NCBI GenBank assembly: GCA_964468415.1
Contig: CAYXUS010000023.1
Location: forward strand, 1-13,729
Source: Caldithrix sp964468415
GTDB lineage: Bacteria > Calditrichota > Calditrichia > Calditrichales > Calditrichaceae
Direction: 5' to 3'
DNA: 13,729 bases
The position numbers and the translations under genes were made by a program. The notes below the pieces were generated by a model that saw nothing but the letters and a program-made list of their open reading frames with translations, was not told the DNA's origin and did not search any database. Within the stretch, counting starts at the first letter, position 1. Every line of letters starts with the position of its first letter. Positions 1 to 7,610 of the stretch are shown one piece after another.

Positions 1-99
1 AGCATGCTACGTAAAAAGCTCCACGAAATTTATTCGCCGAAGCCTCAGGGAAAGATAGCCGGGATTTTTTCCAACACACTGGGGTCGCATCAGGCGTGA
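1..99 (+). CDS. Possible 3' end of an unidentified upstream gene (partial)
   Basis: Frame 1 is open from the window edge to a TGA at 97-99 and gives 32 residues ending in ...FSNTLGSHQA. The other two forward frames close earlier (TAG at 56-58, TAA at 12-14), and each reverse frame meets a stop in the first 100 bases. I do not recognise the sequence: it is short, basic (several Lys/Arg) and has no motif. A six-base-pair hairpin with a four-base loop follows at 106-121 without a T tract. It could be the true C-terminus of a gene lying to the left, or chance, since 99 open bases are not rare. Confidence 0.3.
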   Translation, partial: SMLRKKLHEIYSPKPQGKIAGIFSNTLGSHQA

Positions 100-136
100 C
101 AAGGGTCAATGTTCTCATTGAAGCAGTTGCGCTAAA

Positions 137-164
137 TTGAAAAGAATTTAATCCTTTGTATTTA
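137..164 (+). promoter_or_regulatory. Possible promoter for the envelope operon
   Basis: TTGAAA at 137-142 (five of six matches to TTGACA) is followed after 16 bases by TATTTA at 159-164. The -10 match is poor (three of six). It sits about 40 bases upstream of the start at 204 in an AT-rich stretch. The -10-like part includes TTTAA, which recurs upstream of two other transcription-unit starts in the window. No good SD precedes 204. This is pattern matching only. Confidence 0.22.
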
Positions 165-203
165 ATGTTGAAAAGTTCCGAATGTTAAAAAAGTAAAGTA
201 TTC

Positions 204-3200
204 ATGTTTATGAAACGATTCATTTTTGTTTGGCTGGCAAGTATCCAACTCATTTTTGCCGCATCGTATTCCGTGCAAACCATCGAGCAAACGCCAACCT
301 TTCTCCGTTTAAAAATCACATTCGACGCTCCCCAATGGAAAAATGAAGAAGGGGGCATATTGGCCTGGTACGAGAAGGCTCTGTACTTTCCCGATGCAGG
401 CAACCATGTTGTACCCGGCCTGACTAAATTTGTAAATTTGGCGATTACGGGGAAACAACCGCTCCGAATCCTTTCGGCTCAAACACAGACCAAAAAAGTA
501 AAACGCTATCTTTCTGCTGCCAAAAACGGGTTCGAAACTCGGCAGGTTAACACCTGGGCCGAATTGAATTTTCTGGGCAAAATGGGTAAAGTACCCGTTT
601 ACGCATTAACACTTTTCCCGGTTCGGGTCTCGGCCGATCATCGGACAGTGCAATATCTGACTTCCCTGGAATTAACCATCGGGCAAAAGAAGAATACGCT
701 TACGCCGGTAGCGGCAACATTGCCCCGGGAGAAAAATAATGCCTTGCTTGGCGCGTTGTTCGGCCAACAAAAAACAATCTTTCCCGGCCTCCGCCCGTTG
801 AATAAAGTGCAAAGCAGTTCGGCAAGCACTCAAGACCAATTGACGCAATGGCAATCGGTTCTGAATCATGAAATCGTTTTCAAATTAAGCGTTAAAGAAG
901 ACGGAATTTACAAGGTTACCTTTGATGAGCTCTTAAAAGCGGGATTCCCGGTGCGCCAGATTAATCCTTTGTACCTGCATCTTTACAACAAAGGAAAAGA
1001 AGTGCCGATTTACGTTAAGGGCGAAAAAGATCTTACCTTTGACGAAGGCGATTATTTGGAATTTTGGGGCGAGCAAAATAAGAAAACCTTCTTGAAACAG
1101 TACCCCGATATGTATTCGGATCCGTTTAGCGAAACCAATGTGTACTGGCTGGTTTACACCGAACGTAAAGGCTTGCGTTTGGCGGAAGAAAGCGGTGGAA
1201 TTACGACACGCCCCAATCAATTGGTGATTAGTCCGTTTAGTTTTCGTGACACGCTCCATTTCGAGGAGAACAACTCGTTTCAGCGTTTCGGAAGAACCTA
1301 TTCGTTGGTTAATCGTCCTTCTTACGAATTCGATCATTATTTTTACGATAGAGGTGTCAATGCACCGGCCAGCGTGGGGTACGATTTTTACCTTCCTAAT
1401 CCATCGGATTACGGTTCAGAAGTGACCGTTTGGGCCATGTTTCGTGGTCGTTCCTATTTTGATGCGGAAAATAATCCGTTAAAGGGACACAAAGTGGCCG
1501 TAAAATTGCGCGGCAAAAATAATGTGGCCCGGTTGGTGGGCGAGGTAAATCCCGAAGACGGATGGCGTGATCAGGAAATGCGGATGATCAGCAATGCCGA
1601 TTCGGCACTTAAAATTGAGCAATCGATTCTAAAGAACGGTACGAACCGGTTGGAAGTGGACATGTTCCAAACCGGAGTAACCGACATCGTTTCGTTGAAT
1701 TGGTTCGAAGTAAGTTACGCCCATCTCTACCGGGCAGACAAAAACTATTTGAAATTCCATGTGGATCGCGATTTTTTTGACGGGCGCTACGTAAAACTTG
1801 GTGACAAAATTCAGTTTAATATCGACGGGTTCAGCAAAAAGAATATCGATGTGTACAAGCTGGGGATTAGCAAAATTATTAACGTGGATATTAAACCGGT
1901 GCAAGATGAAAAAACAAACACCTTCTCTTACGGACTCAGTTTTCAGGACGAGATTGTCGATCCTTCCGTAAAATATGTGGCCTTAACCGATGACCGGAAA
2001 AAATCGGTAACGGCCATCGAACGATACCGCCCGTGGGATGAAGAAAATCCACAGAAATCATTGCTTACCACAACCAATAAAGCCGACTATTTAATTATTA
2101 CGCACGATTTGTTAAGCAAAGAATGCCTTACCCTAAAGCAAATGAAAGAGGCAGAAGGCTACCATGTGCAAATTGTGACCGTGCGCGATATCTACAATTT
2201 GTTTAATTACGGCATTAAATCCCCCTTGGCTATTAAAGATTTTATCCGCTATGTGTATGAAAATTGGGACCAGAGCGCTCCGTTGCAATACGTGGTGTTA
2301 GTGGGAGATGCCTCCAGCAATTATTATTCTCAAAACGATCTGGTGCCAACCATTTTTTACGAAACCGTCAAGTACGGAGCGGCCGAATCAGACTATCAAT
2401 ACGCGCTGTTAGAAGGGAATGATTACCTTCCGGAGGTGATCGTCAGCCGTATTCCGGCCAGCACGGTGTACGAACTGAAAAACTATCTGGACAAACTTGC
2501 CCATTATTACCAGGAACCTCCCGGTGACTGGATGAATCGCACACTTTTTCTGTCGGGTTACGATGGCACAAAAGAATATTTGACCAACAAGCCGGTTTTT
2601 CGCACGCAAAGTTTGCGTCTTATTAATTATCGTTTGCCTCAGGCCTTTTTTGCCGAGCAAATCAATTCGATCAAGAATGAGCAACGTGATCCGGATCCAC
2701 ATTTCGGTAATTCGCGCGATGTGATCGACTATTTTGATCAGGGGCTTTCGTTTGTCAATTTTGTGGGACATGGCGGAGGGGCCATTTGGGCCGATGCCGG
2801 TTTAATGGGAATCGAAGAAGCCGATCAATTGAATAACGGTTACAAATTGCCGTTTATTGCCAGCTTAACCTGTTTTACGGGAAGCTTTGCCAATGTGGGG
2901 CGCTACTCTCTTGGAGAAAAGCTTATTCTGGATGCTCAAAAAGGTGCCATTGAGTTTTTGGGATCGTCGGGCGTGGGTTGGATTTACAATGATTATGCCA
3001 TCGAATGGGGATTGTTCGATTTTTTGTGGGATCCCGATTTAACGATGGGGCAGGCGGTTTATTTGATGAAAATTTATTATCTGGCAAATCCGTTCTATTT
3101 TACCGAAGAAGGTAGATTTTACACGATGGGTTTTGCATCGTTAAGCCGCTCACAGGTTTCTCAGTACAATTTGTTCGGTGACCCTGCTTTGCACATCGTT

Positions 3201-5231
3201 AAGCCGCAAAATGCTTTAAGTGTAACCGTTGATCGAAATAGCGTACTCCCGCAGGACGAAGTACATCTTAAAATTGGCCGTATTCCTCCGGCCGGTAGCG
3301 TGAAAATTGAAGTTACCGACGAAGAAAATTACAAAGTTTGGCAACAAGCGCTGGAAAATGTCGGGGAGACCGTCGAAGTTCCTTTTGTAATCCCGGAAGG
3401 ATTGCAGGGCCAAACTCTTCGGATAAAAGTATTTGCCGGCAATCAAACGCAAAGTGCTCATGGAAGCGTCCAGCTTGCCGTGGGCAAGCCCATTGTGCAG
3501 CGCGTGGTTACCATTCCGGAGAACCCGCAAATTCATCAACCGCTGCACTTTAAGGTGTGGATCCATTCGACCGAAACAGTGGAGAGCCTTTCCATTGTAA
3601 ATTTGATAGATGTGGCGCAGGCGCAAAATCAGGGTTTGACCATCCCATTGCAAAAAGTAAACGATAGTTTGTTTCAGTCAATCGAACCTTTTGCCGGCTT
3701 TAATACGGGTGGCAAAAAGTTGTTTGATATTAAAATGGTTACGGCCAGCGGAAAGACCATTATTGAACACTGGAAAAAATTAACCGTGTTTGATCCGCGA
3801 CCGGATATTGCCATTGTGCCGGGGAGCCTTGGCTGGCAGGGAGAGCGCGATATTAAACTTAGTTTTAAAATAAAAAACAATGCTCAATTACCCACAGGAC
3901 CGTTTAAAATTTATTGTTACGATTCCAGGATTAGCCCCACGCAGCCTTTCGACACATTAAACACCGAACTGGCAGTGGAAGAAGAAAAAAGCGTGGAAGC
4001 GGTACTGCCTCCGAAAACGGCATACGCGACTTACCATCAAATTAAAGTGGTGGCCGATCCGGATTCTTTGATCGACGAGCAAAGTGAAGTGAACAACAAG
4101 GCCGAGGCCACCTTGTTTTTAAACTATCTTTTGTTAACCCCTCAATTAGGCACCTCGCTGGACGGACGGACGCACCAAAAGGTTTCGGTGCAGAACAGTT
4201 GGATTTTGGAAGTGCCGCCAAATGGCGTAAAACAAAACAGCGCATTGCGTTTTAACCTGCTGCCCATAAAAAAGTTAATGCAACAGCAAGATTTACAATA
4301 TCTTGCTCCTTTGGGCATAACCGATACGGTTGGGCTGGATTTGCATGTGCTGAACCCGAGCGTGGATAGTACCGTGCAAGGTGTACTTCAGGTCGTCATG
4401 GATTCTGTGGCTCTCAACGGTAAAGACAAAAACAGAATTTCTTTTTATCGTTACGAAACGGCAGCACAGGCCTTTTTGGCCATTCCTTCGGAGTGGGTAG
4501 GAGGCACACGGTTGCAGGCAGTTGTGCAGGGTTCGGGGCTGTATGGCATTTTTTATTCGCAAGATGCGCAGAAGCCGCTTATGGAAATTACGGTTAACGG
4601 TCGGCCACTTGTCGGCGGGATGCTGGTACCGAAACAACCTACACTAAGCATCCTTTTGCAAGATCCGAACGGCGTGGATTTACATCATTCGGTCGATCTG
4701 AAAATTGATGATACCTATTATATTCGTGACGGGGTGGCATTAAATCCCGATGTCAGTTTACCGACCGATGCCACTTCAATCAAAAACATCCAAATTACCA
4801 TGAATCCCGATTTACCCCCGGGGGACCATGTGCTATCGGTGCGGGCTGCCGATGCAAATGGCAACCTGGAGGTAAAAAACCTTGAATTCTCGGTTACCTC
4901 TAATTTTGATATTATTGTCTATGGAAACTATCCCAATCCGTTTAAGGAGCAGACGATTATTTCGTATTTGATCGAGAGTAATGAACCGATTGATCAGCTT
5001 TCCATTAAAATCTATTCTTCGTCCGGCCGCCTGGTACGTTCTAAAATGTTAAGTTTGGACGAAACGGTTCCGGATGACAATATTCTGGAACCGAATTACC
5101 ACGAGTTAGTGTGGGATGGAACCGACGATGATGGTAATCCGGTGGCCAATGGAGTTTATTTTGCAATCTTTAAAGGGAAATACAAAAATAAAACAGTAAA
5201 GCGTTTGTTAAAAATAGCACGGTTACAATGA
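204..5231 (+). CDS. porU: PorU-like C25 (gingipain-family) cysteine peptidase, putative T9SS sortase
   Basis: 1675 residues. A signal peptide (about 1-19, cleaved near IFA-AS) is followed by a beta-rich N-terminal region. It contains a PorU-typical stretch at about 232-288 (EDGIYKVTFDE ... FDEGDYLEFWGE). The C25 peptidase domain spans about 627-998, with catalytic His856 in FVGHGGG and Cys890 in LTCFTGSFAN; the 34-residue spacing is close to that in gingipains and PorU. Ig-like segments follow, then a CARDB-like domain (about 1200-1308, ending VADPDSLIDEQSEVNN) and a FlgD-like/type A sorting domain (about 1568-1675: NYPNPF, LVWDGTDDDGNPVANGVYF). In Bacteroidota PorU removes the C-terminal signal of T9SS cargo at the cell surface. 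The next gene, PorV-like and overlapping by four bases, supports this role. A secreted C25 cargo protease is the alternative. ATG 210 is an equally possible start; neither has a clear SD. Confidence 0.85.
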   Translation: MFMKRFIFVWLASIQLIFAASYSVQTIEQTPTFLRLKITFDAPQWKNEEGGILAWYEKALYFPDAGNHVVPGLTKFVNLAITGKQPLRILSAQTQTKKVKRYLSAAKNGFETRQVNTWAELNFLGKMGKVPVYALTLFPVRVSADHRTVQYLTSLELTIGQKKNTLTPVAATLPREKNNALLGALFGQQKTIFPGLRPLNKVQSSSASTQDQLTQWQSVLNHEIVFKLSVKEDGIYKVTFDELLKAGFPVRQINPLYLHLYNKGKEVPIYVKGEKDLTFDEGDYLEFWGEQNKKTFLKQYPDMYSDPFSETNVYWLVYTERKGLRLAEESGGITTRPNQLVISPFSFRDTLHFEENNSFQRFGRTYSLVNRPSYEFDHYFYDRGVNAPASVGYDFYLPNPSDYGSEVTVWAMFRGRSYFDAENNPLKGHKVAVKLRGKNNVARLVGEVNPEDGWRDQEMRMISNADSALKIEQSILKNGTNRLEVDMFQTGVTDIVSLNWFEVSYAHLYRADKNYLKFHVDRDFFDGRYVKLGDKIQFNIDGFSKKNIDVYKLGISKIINVDIKPVQDEKTNTFSYGLSFQDEIVDPSVKYVALTDDRKKSVTAIERYRPWDEENPQKSLLTTTNKADYLIITHDLLSKECLTLKQMKEAEGYHVQIVTVRDIYNLFNYGIKSPLAIKDFIRYVYENWDQSAPLQYVVLVGDASSNYYSQNDLVPTIFYETVKYGAAESDYQYALLEGNDYLPEVIVSRIPASTVYELKNYLDKLAHYYQEPPGDWMNRTLFLSGYDGTKEYLTNKPVFRTQSLRLINYRLPQAFFAEQINSIKNEQRDPDPHFGNSRDVIDYFDQGLSFVNFVGHGGGAIWADAGLMGIEEADQLNNGYKLPFIASLTCFTGSFANVGRYSLGEKLILDAQKGAIEFLGSSGVGWIYNDYAIEWGLFDFLWDPDLTMGQAVYLMKIYYLANPFYFTEEGRFYTMGFASLSRSQVSQYNLFGDPALHIVKPQNALSVTVDRNSVLPQDEVHLKIGRIPPAGSVKIEVTDEENYKVWQQALENVGETVEVPFVIPEGLQGQTLRIKVFAGNQTQSAHGSVQLAVGKPIVQRVVTIPENPQIHQPLHFKVWIHSTETVESLSIVNLIDVAQAQNQGLTIPLQKVNDSLFQSIEPFAGFNTGGKKLFDIKMVTASGKTIIEHWKKLTVFDPRPDIAIVPGSLGWQGERDIKLSFKIKNNAQLPTGPFKIYCYDSRISPTQPFDTLNTELAVEEEKSVEAVLPPKTAYATYHQIKVVADPDSLIDEQSEVNNKAEATLFLNYLLLTPQLGTSLDGRTHQKVSVQNSWILEVPPNGVKQNSALRFNLLPIKKLMQQQDLQYLAPLGITDTVGLDLHVLNPSVDSTVQGVLQVVMDSVALNGKDKNRISFYRYETAAQAFLAIPSEWVGGTRLQAVVQGSGLYGIFYSQDAQKPLMEITVNGRPLVGGMLVPKQPTLSILLQDPNGVDLHHSVDLKIDDTYYIRDGVALNPDVSLPTDATSIKNIQITMNPDLPPGDHVLSVRAADANGNLEVKNLEFSVTSNFDIIVYGNYPNPFKEQTIISYLIESNEPIDQLSIKIYSSSGRLVRSKMLSLDETVPDDNILEPNYHELVWDGTDDDGNPVANGVYFAIFKGKYKNKTVKRLLKIARLQ

Positions 5232-6253
5232 TGCAGAAAAAACGATATTTTTTGATTACGATTGCGCTTGTTTTTCTTTTTAAGTTCGGATGGGCTCAGT
5301 CCGGGAGTTATGCGGCTTCTTTTCTGGAATTGGGAGTTGGTGCCCGTACTTTGGCAATGGGAGGTGCCTCGGCGGCTGCCCCGGGCGATTTAACTTCGGT
5401 GTTCTGGAATCCGGCAGGAGTGGCGATGGCCAGGCATTTGCAAGTAGGCAGCATGTATGCCAATTTGTTTAACAAATTGGAACAGCAAAGTTACGTTGGG
5501 GCTTTAATACCGCTGATGAAGAACGGCACTATTGCTATTTCGTGGATGCGGTTGAGTGTGGATGAAATTCCCCGCTTTGAATTTGACGAGGAACATGCAC
5601 GGACGGCCTACGAACGTTTGCACGGTTTGGCCGAACAGTTAACCGCAGGCCCGGTCGATTTTTTCTCAAACAGCAACGATGTGTTTATTTTTACCTTTGC
5701 GCGCCATGTGCCGTACAAACTTGATTTGGGCTGGCAATATTTTGAAATTCCCATTCATTTTGGCTTTGGAGCGAATATCAAATACATTCGTCAACAATTG
5801 GACCAAAATACAGGATCGGGTATTGGCGTTGATGTAGGCGGTCTGATGCATTTTAGCCTCAACGATATCTTTTCCGGTACGAATTATGGTGATTTGTTCT
5901 TTGCTTTGAGCATTCAGGATATTGCCGAAACCCGCATCATCTGGGATACCGATTCCAAACATGCTGACAGGGTGGCACGGAATTTCAAAATCGGTTTTGG
6001 TTATACGCAACCATTGCCTTTTATCAAAAGTATGCTTAGTTTTAATTATGATATTGATACAAGGTATTCCGGAAATACTCATTTAGGAACGGAACTTCTC
6101 ATACGCTCTCTATTTGCACTGCAATTTGGTTTTAACACAGGATTTTTTACGGCCGGAGCGGGAATTAATTTGTGGAAATTCCGAATTAATTATGCGTATC
6201 AAAGCCACGACTTGGGAAATTCACATCGGGTTTCATTAATTTTAGCGTTTTAA
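5228..6253 (+). CDS. porV: PorV/PorQ-family outer-membrane beta-barrel protein
   Basis: 341 residues. The signal peptide covers about 1-23 (basic MMQKKR, hydrophobic core, ending GWA-QSG). Directly after it comes the family signature ELGVGARTLAMGGAS, then FWNPAGVA, as in the PorV/PorQ (FadL-like) barrels of T9SS. The rest alternates polar and hydrophobic strands with aromatic girdle residues, and the chain ends in Phe (SLILAF), the usual last-strand residue of an outer-membrane barrel. In Bacteroidota PorV carries cargo from the translocon to PorU. The start overlaps the previous stop (ATGA), implying translational coupling; ATG 5231 would also work. Adjacency to the PorU-like gene favours PorV over PorQ, but sequence alone does not separate the two here, so the symbol is provisional. 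Confidence 0.8.
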   Translation: MMQKKRYFLITIALVFLFKFGWAQSGSYAASFLELGVGARTLAMGGASAAAPGDLTSVFWNPAGVAMARHLQVGSMYANLFNKLEQQSYVGALIPLMKNGTIAISWMRLSVDEIPRFEFDEEHARTAYERLHGLAEQLTAGPVDFFSNSNDVFIFTFARHVPYKLDLGWQYFEIPIHFGFGANIKYIRQQLDQNTGSGIGVDVGGLMHFSLNDIFSGTNYGDLFFALSIQDIAETRIIWDTDSKHADRVARNFKIGFGYTQPLPFIKSMLSFNYDIDTRYSGNTHLGTELLIRSLFALQFGFNTGFFTAGAGINLWKFRINYAYQSHDLGNSHRVSLILAF

Positions 6254-6254
6254 A

Positions 6255-7037
6255 ATGTATTGGATTTTAGTTTTTTTTACGTTTTTGTTTGCTTGTAATA
6301 ATAGTACCGAGGCTAAAAAGGAACCTCCGCAGCCGGTGCAGCTTGTATTACGGCAGGCCGGGGCGGATACGACGGAGATGGAACCCGGGATCGATGCCGT
6401 ACCCACACCGGACAATGAGATCAATCAGATTCAGATTCAATGGTACCGCCATCCGCAAATAAAAAGTTTGGAGAGATTTAATATCTATCGTTCGGAAGAA
6501 CCCCTGGGAGACAAAAATTATCACCGGGTAGGTAGCGTAATCGTGAATACGCCCGGACAGCCCGATACGATTTATTTTGATACTCAAGATTTGCGTCTAA
6601 ATGTACGATACTATTACTATGTTACTGCCGTTAACAAAGATCAATTGGAGAGTGTCGGTTCGGATACGGTTTCTTATAAATTAATCGAAAAGCCGGTACG
6701 TTTATCGCTTAATGCTAATGCCAGCGTAATTTCAACTCCGGAAATGCATTTCGAATGGTGGATTGAATCGGGCAATACGCCGGATCGCTACATATTACGA
6801 ATCGAACGATTTTATTCTAAAGATGTGCACTTTTTGGCCTATATTACATATGTACCCACGGAATATGGTTCAGCGAGACAGGATTATGCGTTAAAAGGTG
6901 ATTCTTTGAAAAACTTATTCCCAAACGGGAAATACCGCTGGAGAGTGGATTGTGTTGGCCGAGAAGATGTTGCCCATCAGTATTTTGAAGGATCGGAATC
7001 CGAGTGGAAAATTTTTGATGTATTGTGGAGTAACTAA
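6255..7037 (+). CDS. Lipoprotein with fibronectin type III-like domains
   Basis: 260 residues. The signal is very short: a hydrophobic run ends in the lipobox LFAC, placing the lipidated cysteine at residue 14, followed by Asn-Asn rather than Asp. After a Pro/Glu-rich linker there are two beta-sandwich-like units. The first, at about 55-145, has FnIII-like features (QIQIQWYR, FNIYRSEEPL, RYYYYVTAVN). The second, at about 148-235, has FEWWIESG, RYILRIERF and GKYRWRVD. No catalytic motif is visible. The gene begins one base after the porV stop and its stop overlaps the next start, so it is embedded in the operon. An envelope-anchored binding or scaffold role is inferred. I do not recognise it as a named T9SS component. 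The signal-peptide codons contain a run of eight T (6271-6278). Confidence 0.75.
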   Translation: MYWILVFFTFLFACNNSTEAKKEPPQPVQLVLRQAGADTTEMEPGIDAVPTPDNEINQIQIQWYRHPQIKSLERFNIYRSEEPLGDKNYHRVGSVIVNTPGQPDTIYFDTQDLRLNVRYYYYVTAVNKDQLESVGSDTVSYKLIEKPVRLSLNANASVISTPEMHFEWWIESGNTPDRYILRIERFYSKDVHFLAYITYVPTEYGSARQDYALKGDSLKNLFPNGKYRWRVDCVGREDVAHQYFEGSESEWKIFDVLWSN

Positions 7038-7534
7038 TGGCAAGATATACAAAGTGGATTTTAGGGATCATATTATTTACCGGATTATTACAGGCACAAG
7101 ATTACGGAAAGCTCTTCAATAAAACATCGCCGCAAAACTTTCAGTCGGCAAACAGAGCGGCCCAATATGTTCTGGGCAACGGAGATGTACTTCTGGTAAC
7201 CGTAAATTTGTGGGGGCATGTGTTAAAGCCGGGAATTTACAGCGTTCCCAGCACTTACACCTTAATCGATTTGATTTCTTCAGCTGGTGGGCCGTTGAGT
7301 ACGGCACGATTAAGTGACATTCGAATTGTGCGAAAGAATCAGCAGGTTTTAAAAGTCAATCTGGAAAAGTTTTTGAAGACCGGGGATAGCAGCATGATTC
7401 CTCCGTTAGAACCCGGAGATACCATAATCGTCTCGGGCAGCATTCAGGACATTTTTACGAAATTGGTGGCTATTTTTCGCGATTTAGCCATTATAGCCAA
7501 TGTTTTTGTATTGGCTTCGCGTGTAAATTATTGA
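7037..7534 (+). CDS. Small SLBB-domain protein with C-terminal hydrophobic segment
   Basis: 165 residues. A signal peptide (about 1-20, ending LLQAQ) leads to a single SLBB domain at about 43-130: YVLGNGDVLLV, GHVLKPGIYSVP, LIDLISSAGGPLSTA, IRIVRKNQ and PPLEPGDTIIV. A hydrophobic stretch at about 143-160 then ends RVNY. SLBB domains are typical of Wza/KpsD-type polysaccharide export proteins and bind soluble ligands or line periplasmic rings. The N-terminal polysaccharide-export domain of Wza is missing and the protein is much shorter than Wza, so it is not a complete export channel. The start overlaps the lipoprotein stop (TAATG), and an SD (GGAG 7027-7030) lies six bases upstream. A periplasmic or membrane-tethered accessory to polysaccharide or surface-protein assembly is inferred. 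Confidence 0.75.
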   Translation: MARYTKWILGIILFTGLLQAQDYGKLFNKTSPQNFQSANRAAQYVLGNGDVLLVTVNLWGHVLKPGIYSVPSTYTLIDLISSAGGPLSTARLSDIRIVRKNQQVLKVNLEKFLKTGDSSMIPPLEPGDTIIVSGSIQDIFTKLVAIFRDLAIIANVFVLASRVNY

Positions 7535-7559
7535 AAATTCAGAAAATTTTATCTATCTT
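7531..7559 (+). promoter_or_regulatory. Possible promoter of the first coiled-coil barrel gene
   Basis: TTGAAA at 7531-7536 (overlapping the SLBB stop codon) and TATCTT at 7554-7559 are separated by 17 bases. They match sigma-70 -35 and -10 boxes at five and four of six positions. TATCTTTA also resembles the Bacteroidota -7 box (TAnnTTTG) except for its last base. The site is about 50 bases upstream of the start at 7611, in a 76-base gap after a run of abutting genes. No terminator separates it from the upstream genes, so read-through is also possible. Confidence 0.35.
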
Positions 7560-7610
7560 TAACAAAAAACCAATCAGAACACAATCATTTATCTGATTTG
7601 GGAGTAGATC

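Noticed and set aside
106..121. TCAATG-TTCT-CATTGA hairpin as a terminator for the upstream gene
   Set aside because: Only six pairs, low GC and no T tract after it; too weak to call.
3216..3653. Minus-strand open frame of 145 codons opposite the PorU-like gene
   Set aside because: It is antisense to the continuous Ig-like region of the 1675-residue protein and has no SD or family signature.
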